Of a stretch of DNA of 35,576 bases, positions 30,901 to 35,576 are shown in pieces. This DNA comes from Phoronis australis (taxonomy: Eukaryota > Phoronida > Phoronidae): NCBI GenBank assembly GCA_002633005.1, contig NMRA01000185.1, positions 15,001-50,576 on the forward strand, read 5' to 3'. Each line of letters opens with the position of its first letter. Position 1 is the first letter of the stretch. The notes beneath the pieces are model-generated. The model saw only the letters and a list, made by a program, of their open reading frames with translations, made no database searches and was not told the DNA's origin. Both the position numbers and the translations under genes were made by a program.

Positions 30901-30997
30901 AGAGGACACCAAACACTAAGGCACCACTCATTTTGCCAAGGCCAACACACGCCCCAGTAGTTGTAGCTATCCACTCATATGCACACACAAGTTTCCA
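19040..30997 (-). CDS. SLC22-family organic ion transporter, 3' eight exons (partial gene)
   Basis: Eight exons join without frame error: 30894-30997, 30220-30374, 29786-29957, 25075-25213, 23723-23802, 21031-21248, 19961-20142 and 19040-19300 (1311 bases, 436 residues plus stop). The product is a major facilitator protein of the SLC22 type. It shows the loop motif GVLSDKMGRKRS after helix 2, LTPESPRWLL after helix 6, NTSNLSGDLYIN before helix 8, and YTPELYPTSYRNVGLG after helix 10, ending with LLLPETKKVPLPDT after helix 12. Helices 2-12 are all visible. Family members are about 540-560 residues, so roughly 120 N-terminal residues (helix 1 and the large extracellular loop) are missing. They are probably encoded beyond 35576, since I found no matching exon at 31000-35576. 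Family members carry organic cations, anions or carnitine-like zwitterions across the plasma membrane; the substrate cannot be told here. The C-terminal tail after PLPDT is about 48 residues, longer than many relatives. Confidence 0.95.
19853..19872. repeat. TA dinucleotide microsatellite
   Basis: About ten TA units inside the last SLC22 intron. Confidence 0.9.
19886..19938. mobile_element. Remnant of the GGCGGAT-type GC-rich element
   Basis: Shares TTGCGGCAGCCAAGGGGGG and the terminus CTGAATTCGCCTATG-like end with the right half of the element at 9444-9724 (CTCAAATCCGCCTTAG). Only one end is present, so it is truncated. Confidence 0.55.
19961..20142 (-). CDS. SLC22 exon: helix 10 and signature loop
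   Basis: A 182-base exon between GAATCTGCAG and CTG|GTAAGT. It encodes YGWLVTIFSMIGKFAVSSVF (helix 10), VYTPELYPTSYRNVGLG (the SLC22 signature) and the start of helix 11. Confidence 0.97.
20590..20743 (-). mobile_element. 152-bp MITE-like element, copy 1
   Basis: The ends form inverted repeats built on TTCAGTAACGCTAGGACCT. Orientation is reverse to the other three copies. The centre keeps TCGCGAGATTACG and CACGTGAC. It has no coding capacity. Confidence 0.85.
20852..21003 (+). mobile_element. 152-bp MITE-like element, copy 2
   Basis: Starts GCCTCCCGTTCAGTAACGC and ends CGTTTCTGAACAGGAGGC, its near reverse complement. It contains GTCACGTG and TCTCGCGAAGTCTTGCTTTT, as in copies 3 and 4. It ends 28 bp from the SLC22 exon at 21031. 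Confidence 0.88.
21031..21248 (-). CDS. SLC22 exon: helices 7 (end), 8 and 9
   Basis: A 218-base exon after the acceptor GTGTAATTTCAG. It encodes FNTNVLFYGISYNTSNLSGD, then INVAISGAVELPAYLVTWF (helix 8), SRLGRRWS and helix 9, ending AIPEG at donor G|GTAGGT. FYGISYNTSNL and ISGAVELPAY are typical of the family. Confidence 0.97.
21632..22064. mobile_element. 433-bp element with ~30-bp terminal inverted repeats
   Basis: The left end (ATACCGGGATTTTCCGTAG then ATAAGCCCA) matches the reverse complement of the right end (GGTACCAGGGTTTTCCATAG then ATAAGTCCACC) with a few mismatches. Inside, CCCATGGGCGTTTATT-like segments recur. No reading frame for a transposase is seen. Confidence 0.7.
22689..23264 (-). 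mobile_element. ~576-bp terminal-inverted-repeat element, copy 1
   Basis: Starts CTCGTTGGTTCCCTGCGTGC and ends GCACGAGGGGAACCAGCGAG, imperfect inverted repeats. The whole length matches 33982-34557 in the opposite orientation. Several short open frames cross it, but none is long or kept between copies. Confidence 0.8.
23389..23540 (+). mobile_element. 152-bp MITE-like element, copy 3
   Basis: Starts GCGTGCGTTCAGTAGACGCT and ends GCGTTACTGAACGGGAGGC. It shares GGTCACGTGTTCTCAT and AATCTCGCGAAGTCTTGC with copies 2 and 4. Confidence 0.88.
23723..23802 (-). CDS. SLC22 exon: linker and start of helix 7 (80 bp)
   Basis: A small exon found by frame and splice logic. The acceptor ends TTTTTAG, followed by GQADVTLLDLSKSDYMVVFT and on to CLMW at donor TG|GTAAGA. 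Phase 0 in and phase 2 out fit both neighbours, giving W-FNTNVLFYG across the junction. The position corresponds to the variable loop before helix 7 in the family. Confidence 0.9.
23956..24195 (+). repeat. Dispersed ~245-bp repeat, copy B
   Basis: Opens GCATGCGCACACCCAGCCTA and ends GAGCATGAG. It follows the same block order as copies A and C. Confidence 0.72.
24296..24409 (+). mobile_element. 114-bp element with inverted ends and 7-bp target duplication
   Basis: The ends CAGTGGCGGATTTAGAGG and CCTGGATCCGCCCA are imperfect inverted repeats, and TAGTTTT flanks both sides (24289-24295 and 24410-24416). The centre is G- and C-run rich and includes an ambiguous base at 24378. It is non-autonomous. 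Confidence 0.82.
25075..25213 (-). CDS. SLC22 exon: central intracellular loop
   Basis: After acceptor CCCTTTTCAG the exon encodes LTPESPRWLLRKKRTREAAD and on through ILKAMARTNGVAYDDD to AFDEK at donor AAG|GTAATT. ESPRWLL is the SLC22 cytosolic-loop signature between helices 6 and 7. Confidence 0.97.
26461..26612 (+). mobile_element. 152-bp MITE-like element, copy 4
   Basis: Nearly the same as copy 3. It starts GCGTGCGTTCAGTAGACGCT, ends CGTTACTGAACAGGAGGC, and has GTCACGTG and TCTCGCGAAGTCTTGC inside. Confidence 0.9.
27866..27930. repeat. CA dinucleotide microsatellite
   Basis: About 32 CA units with one GA interruption, followed by a GCGCGC and CGCACG stretch. Minus-strand frames with long Cys-Val runs come from this repeat. 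Confidence 0.97.
29350..29445 (+). tRNA. tRNA-Arg (anticodon CCT) with a 23-base intron
   Basis: All tRNA parts are visible. The acceptor stem is GCCTCCG with CGGAGGT (first pair G-U, as I recall for animal tRNA-Arg-CCT). The D arm is GGCCTAAAGGACAAGGC, the anticodon stem CCGGC with GCCGG, the loop CTCCTA...A with anticodon CCT at 29383-29385, and the T arm GCGGGTTCGAGTCCCGT. An insertion at 29387-29409 lies between positions 37 and 38, the standard nuclear tRNA intron site; without it the tRNA is 73 bases. Six T at 29455-29460 form the Pol III terminator. It decodes AGG codons. It is on the opposite strand to the SLC22 gene whose intron holds it. Confidence 0.94.
29387..29409 (+). other. tRNA intron
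   Basis: ATGAGAATACAGGCAAATGA and three further bases separate anticodon-loop positions 37 and 38. The exact cut could shift by one base, since A occurs at both edges. Removal would be by the tRNA splicing endonuclease. Confidence 0.85.
29455..29460 (+). terminator. Pol III terminator (T6)
   Basis: A run of six T nine bases after the tRNA end. Confidence 0.8.
29786..29957 (-). CDS. SLC22 exon: helices 5 and 6
   Basis: A 172-base exon after acceptor CGTAATCCAG. It encodes GLELVGVSWRVFAGSIANVY, helix 5 (WCVGFLLLDGIAYF), then helix 6 and LCIW at donor TG|GTAAGC. Phase 2 out joins LTPESPRW in the next exon. Confidence 0.96.
29958..30219 (-). other. SLC22 short intron
   Basis: A 262-bp intron with donor GTAAGC and acceptor CGTAATCCAG. 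Nothing else was seen. Confidence 0.7.
30220..30374 (-). CDS. SLC22 exon: helices 3 and 4
   Basis: A 155-base exon after acceptor CGATTTTCAG. It completes the MFS loop motif (SDK-MGRKRS), then helix 3 (SLIIASSMAFVVGILGTF) and helix 4 (VIVYSICVVVINAG) to donor TTAG|GTAAGC. Confidence 0.96.
30894..30997 (-). CDS. SLC22 exon: helix 2, most upstream exon found
   Basis: A 104-base exon between TCATTCTCGTTCCCAG and GACAA|GTAAGT. It starts WKLVCAYEWIATTT, matching the family's W-x-LVC motif at the end of the large extracellular loop, then GKMSGALVFGVLSDK. The exon before it must end in phase 0. Confidence 0.95.
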
Positions 30998-31066
30998 CTG
31001 GGAACGAGAATGAAACAGGATTGCTGCATGAATTATTATTGTGATGAGCTTATGGTATGGGGTTAA

Positions 31067-31312
31067 GCATGTGCGCCACCCAGCCTTAAAAATGGGGGGC
31101 TCGAATTTTTGAGAATGTGGACCTTTTACTGAAAAAAAAACAAAAAAAAAATAAAACGGGGTACGTTCAGAGCTATGAATTGTGCATTCGCCGAATTTGG
31201 TAGTTCCCGCCTTTTTAGTGGACTTTTGTCTCGTTTTCTACTTTTTCGGACTTTTTGTTTCTCTGAGGTGGACCTTTTTGCCCTCTTCGTCCCCCCATGG
31301 GTGCAGGCATGT
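31067..31312 (+). repeat. Dispersed ~245-bp repeat, copy C
   Basis: Opens GCATGTGCGCCACCCAGCCT and ends GCAGGCATG. Shared blocks are GGGGGGCTCGAATTTTTGAG, GTACGTTCAGAGCTATGAAT, TAGTGGACTTTTGTCTCG and TCTCTGAGG. Confidence 0.75.
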
Positions 31313-31544
31313 TAAGGGATTAACTCTTAGGAGCTAGGATGTAGCAAGGGGTGTCACAATGACCGATCTGCGCAATTTTGTGCGGTCTGGCCTTTGTTGC
31401 TGCGTAACTTGAAGTCTTCGCGACGAATCTCTTCCCAGAAAAACCTAAACAACGCTGTGCGCGAGCACACACGAATTTAGTCTCGCTAGTCTCCCGTTCA
31501 ACCGCACTGCTGGGTTGTAATCATGACAACTTTGACCATTGTGC

Positions 31545-32010
31545 AATTAAAGGCCGCCATTATGCAAAGTTCTGTTTTTGCTTACAACTTCCTTACCAAG
31601 TACCCCGGCGTAGGTAGATTATTTTGATGTTTTACCCATGTTTCCAAGACAAGTGAATTCAATGGAGCTGGTTTGCAGGTGGATAAAACGTGAATTTGCA
31701 TGATTTATGCAAATTAAGGCCGACATTATCAAAAAATCTACCTGTTATGATCAAAAGCACCACGGGTAAATTACATTGATATGTTCTCCCGTGTTGGTAT
31801 GGTCAATTAATTTTATAAAATCAGTGTGCAAATTGTTATATGATAAATTTGCCACCATAATGCAAAATTCTGTTTGCGACTGCTTCACCCTGCACTTCAT
31901 GTAAATCACCGTGGTATTTGCATCCATGTTTTCCAGATTGATCAATTTAATAAAGTCAGTCTGCAGGTCATTACATCATAAATTTGCATAATTTATAATT
32001 TATGCAAATA
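31545..32010 (+). repeat. Degenerate satellite, three ~155-bp units
   Basis: Units begin near 31547, 31708 and 31853 with GCAAATTAAGGCCGACATTA-like sequence. They repeat a CACC(A/G)(C/T)GGTA segment, a CATGTTTTCC block, AATTAATTT(T/A)ATAAA and TGCAGGT or TGCAAATT before the next unit. A fourth unit may begin at 32003. Confidence 0.6.
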
Positions 32011-33593
32011 CGGGTTGATATTATTCATTTTGAGCACTCACGGATATAATTATGTCAGATACAAATTATATATGTAAATCAAGCAATTGCAATACCAGGT
32101 TTCCACGATTCACGCAATTCATTCTAGTTTTTCCACACGACAGTGTTCAGCTAATACTTTGCCAATTTTACACGAGAGACAGTTGTTACCGTGTCAGTTG
32201 TCACGGCGCGATTTGCTCCACATTAGATCGTAAACTGGATCAGCATGGGGCACTTGCACGAAGACTGAGCATGTTTGCATAATCAATAGCGAACGTCCAA
32301 ACCACATTGAAAGCCATTGGATCACCCGTAAAAACTGTACGCTATGCGTATCATGTGTCATTTTGTGAGCTGATTGGCCATAATCAAGCACACCAACGTC
32401 GTGTATCCTCAAATTATCGATCTGTTCTGATGACATCGTGAGGTGCTGATAGCCAGCATTACGGTAACAAAGGTAATGAAGGTTCGAGTCTGCTGGTGAG
32501 AATGTGGAAAAGGAAGGGGAAACATGCATGAGCGGTGGTAGTTTGGTTGACTTTGTCGTTAGTGTCTGAAAATGGTGCCTTTATGAAAGAAGATGGCGAT
32601 GACAGAATCACTCACAATTCCATAGACGTTGCCGGCAATTATTAGTTGTTTCTCCGAGATTTCCTTTCAGTTTTTGTTTGCTTGGTCACTGATCCAATCT
32701 GGTTTTCAATAATATTTTGAAAAAATGAGTCTTGGATCTTCTAAAACTTTCATCACAGATTGCTTTCTGGTGAAATTCGTAGGTGACAGGCTTCATTCTG
32801 GTTTGTCTTAAAATCGTTGAGGATTCAGCGGTATGAGGTCATTTTCAAATCCTTCTGCTTTAGAGAGCCACGAACAGTAACCAAATAGAGTTTTTCAATG
32901 TCCATGTTTCTTTTTATTATCTGTTCCAATTCCTTATCTGTAAACATTTTTGTTATACCAAACCACAAGCAAATCCTCTTATACAATAAATACTACTTAA
33001 ATAAATAAAGGTAGTGTTGAACCCCAATATTTTTAATGGCAAGAAAGAAGATCGTTTCATAGTATATCCCGAAACACGGGAGCAACCCTAAGACTTTTGT
33101 CTCTCACGCATTTCCAAGGCTAAAATATGGAACTTCGGATTCCAGCACGTGGATGGAAGTGTAAACCAGTAAAAGTGTGCAATAGTCATAAAAATCATCC
33201 TTATCAGGGTAAATAAAATCATAAACATATCATACACACTTCTGGAACGAGTTTCTCTAGAATATGAGAGTTTTATCTATACAGATTCCTGGGTTGTGCC
33301 GCAGAGTAAATAATATGGGTCTCCTACACCATAAAGCTCAATAAATGATTTGATGTTCTACTAGGTGACTGAATTGTAGTAATTCTAAAGGGAGTGAAGT
33401 AGGTTCTTATTTTTCACCGCAAAGTTTATGATGACAGTACATATTGAAACCTAGCCATACATAATTATTTTATCAATGTTTAGCAATTTGGTAATACTGC
33501 TTACTCAAATAGATGACGGCAGTTCTGAAATGTAAAGAATTTTTTATTGTATTCCGAAAATTTCTTAGCCCCTGACGTGACATGAGAGAAAAA

Positions 33594-33916
33594 AATATCT
33601 CGTCGGAACGAGATAATTCACCGCGGGAACTGGATAATATCTCGTGGGAACGAGATAACGTCTCGTGGGAACGAGATAAGGTATCGTGGGAACGAGATAA
33701 TGTCTCGCGGGAACGAAATGATATCTGGTGAGAACGAGATTATGTCCCGTAGGAACGAGATAATATCTCGCAGGAACCGGATAAGTATCGCATGGAAACG
33801 GGATAATTATCTCATGAGAGTCAGTGAATTATCTCATGGAAACGAGATAATTATCTCGTGAGAGTCAGTGAATTATCTTATGGGAACCAGCTAATTATCT
33901 CATGGTAACAAGATAA
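33594..33916. repeat. Palindromic minisatellite, 21-bp unit
   Basis: About ten 21-bp units near GATAATATCTCGTGGGAACGA are followed by two 45-bp units that add GAGAGTCAGTGAATT. Within each junction TATCTCG and CGAGATA form 7-bp arms around a 6-base loop, so the array can be read as overlapping hairpins. Confidence 0.92.
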
Positions 33917-33981
33917 TCAGTGGCGCGAAACTCGTGTCCGCACATGATAGATGTCACAGGATTGCCTTCCCTGGATGCAAC

Positions 33982-34557
33982 CTCGTTGGTTCGCTGCGTG
34001 CCGCTAGGTAGTAGCCATCACGCATGTACCAGGAGGTAGCACGCGCTTTATCACTGGTTGCTGTAACCTCGGCAACAAAGTGAGAAAATGGCGGACCATG
34101 AACGATTTTTAGCCTTGTCATGCAAGTGGCGTAGCAGCAATTTTTTCGTTTCTGCAGTAATGTTTTATAATGGCTGCGTGCTTGAAGAACATACATGTAC
34201 AATAAGCACATCGTCACCTGGCCGCTTTAATTAGTGTGTTATTCATACTGTATGAATACAGGACAGCACAGCAACATGAACAAAAGTCAGCGACACTACA
34301 AAGATGTACTCCGAAGAGGCGCTACCCCAATTTTCTGGGATTCACATTTCTTCAACATGAATTTTAAGCACCGATTTGTCGGTACAACGGACCACAATCA
34401 CACTTCCTCCGTCAGTTATGCCAGTTTGTTTGCGTAAAGCGCTGCCTGTTGAGAATTCGACCAGCCAATCAGAAACGCCGGTGTGAAAAAGTTTCCCAAG
34501 GAAAATTAAATGAAGCCTACGTGCTGGCTACCACCTAGCGGCACGCAGGAAACCAGG
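33982..34557 (+). mobile_element. 576-bp terminal-inverted-repeat element, copy 2
   Basis: The left end CTCGTTGGTTCGCTGCGTGC and the right end GGCACGCAGGAAACCAGG are inverted repeats around CTGCGTGCCGCTAGG. The 9-bp sequence GGATGCAAC flanks both sides (33973-33981 and 34558-34566), consistent with a target duplication. The interior matches copy 1 reversed. No intact transposase is present. Confidence 0.82.
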
Positions 34558-35221
34558 GGATGCAACGAGTTCTATTTTAATTTAGGGAGGACGTAAAGTG
34601 AAATAAAATTCGTTTCAACACGAAGGCATTCAGAATTGTGGTTGCAGTCGACTTCGTGAAAGCTAAAAAACGCAGTTCTTAAAAGAATTAACTTCCTCAT
34701 TTGGAAGTGACGTGAGTTGGCCGCCTAATAGGTGTCGTTTCTTTTGCTTTCAAAAAGGATGTAGAAAATATATCAAACACGGTTTGTTTGTTATTTTGTT
34801 AACATGCTGTACGTAGCAATATAATGCGAAGACGACAGCTATGACTGGACCGATCGATGCTCTTTTTGAGCCACAACAGATCAAAGCCAAATAGTGTTAG
34901 ATACTAGTCTAAGAGAAATCTGTGTGCTGGTTGTCAATTCAATGTTCATTTCAAAATTGAATATTGATAGTTGAAATGCTGAATCAAACTTGAAAATTCT
35001 ATTTTTAACTTGGAATTATGATTTATGTGTTCGAAGGTTCGCTAAAAAATAAATTATGAAACTTGGAATGACTAGAAATTCGTTTTCTATCTAAAATGAA
35101 ACGAGGAATTATGATTCAATATTCTGTGACACAGGGTGAAATGCGGATTCGTAGTGATTAACTGCGATCAATTGTAGCCGGGCAGTTATTTTTCCACACG
35201 TGCCACTTTTAGATGAATGTG

Positions 35222-35425
35222 TTTAATAGAGACCCAGCTTTTATTCATTTCGGTCCACTACGGCAGGCCAACGTATTGTAACGAACGATGGCAAACGAAG
35301 AAATCCACCTTCTGCTAATTATCTGCTTAAGACCGTTTGGTTTAGAGGAAAGTTCTTGTAGAGACACGGTGTACCTTGACCCCGGGTTTCAGTTGAAGGG
35401 AGGCGTCTATTACGGTAAAGTCGCG
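35222..35425 (+). repeat. Dispersed repeat shared with 18045-18260, copy 2
   Basis: Same ordered blocks as copy 1: AATAGAGACC, CTACGGCAGGCCAAC, ACGATGGCAAACG, GTGTACCTTGACCCC and GTCTATTA. Confidence 0.6.
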
Positions 35426-35576
35426 TGATTTTCGGACACTGAAAATTAATTCCAATAGAAAAAATTCATTCTTGGACGAATCTCGCGAAATATCATTTTG
35501 TGGTGTCCGAATTTGGCGGACCTCCAAATTTGGGTTTCCGCTAGTGTCCGAATTTCGTGGGTGTACATTATTTCGA

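Larger units (their letters stand above)
30998..35576 (-). other. Presumed 5' intron of the SLC22 gene, repeat-rich
   Basis: About 4.6 kb upstream of the first recognised SLC22 exon. I looked on the minus strand for helix 1 and the Cys-rich extracellular loop and did not find them. It holds copy C of the ~245-bp repeat, a degenerate ~155-bp satellite, a 21-bp minisatellite, the second ~576-bp element and a repeat shared with 18045-18260. At 32012-33590 I recognise nothing. Confidence 0.5.

Noticed and set aside
32470-32495. GGTTCGAGTC B-box-like motif
   Set aside because: No tRNA arms can be drawn around it.
32194-32529. 111-codon minus-strand frame as the missing SLC22 first exon
   Set aside because: It has no hydrophobic helix 1, no Cys-rich loop and no donor in phase 0.
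33594-33916. CRISPR-like array
   Set aside because: The units are contiguous with no unique spacers, in an animal genome with introns.

Overview
This window is animal nuclear DNA. It is AT-rich, has spliced genes with GT-AG introns, and contains a Pol III tRNA gene with an intron plus many short terminal-inverted-repeat elements. The repeat content, including the decayed repeat-borne gene at 5090-7700, resembles what I remember of anthozoan cnidarian genomes (corals, anemones). I cannot prove the taxon from sequence alone, and other invertebrates remain possible.

There are two protein-coding genes, arranged tail to tail. On the plus strand, 316-13555 holds seven exons whose phases agree. They encode a predicted ~620-residue type I membrane protein: signal peptide, short Thr-rich exon, complete von Willebrand factor A domain with an intact metal site, long Thr/Ser-rich mucin-like stalk, compact cysteine cluster, RTRR basic site, one transmembrane helix and a short cytosolic tail. 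I do not recognise it as a named gene. On the minus strand, 30997 down to 19040 holds eight exons of an SLC22-family (organic ion transporter) major facilitator protein. Every splice junction keeps frame. The exons give 436 residues and cover transmembrane helices 2-12; the first coding exon was not found and probably lies beyond 35576.

A tRNA-Arg(CCT) gene with a 23-base intron (29350-29445) sits in a large SLC22 intron on the opposite strand. The remaining sequence is introns and intergenic DNA rich in repeats: a four-copy ~152-bp palindromic-ended element, a two-copy ~576-bp element, a three-copy ~245-bp element, GC-rich elements with GGCGGAT ends, a 433-bp element with long terminal inverted repeats, a 21-bp minisatellite built of small palindromes, a degenerate ~155-bp satellite and several microsatellites.

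Intron 3 of the vWA gene contains a badly decayed repeat-borne gene. Its 3' end and flank are repeated in a 931/925-bp tandem duplication that has an ambiguous base exactly at the junction, so this may be an assembly artefact. The two genes show no obvious functional link. A vWA/mucin surface protein suggests adhesion or extracellular matrix contact, and SLC22 proteins move organic anions, cations or zwitterions across the plasma membrane.
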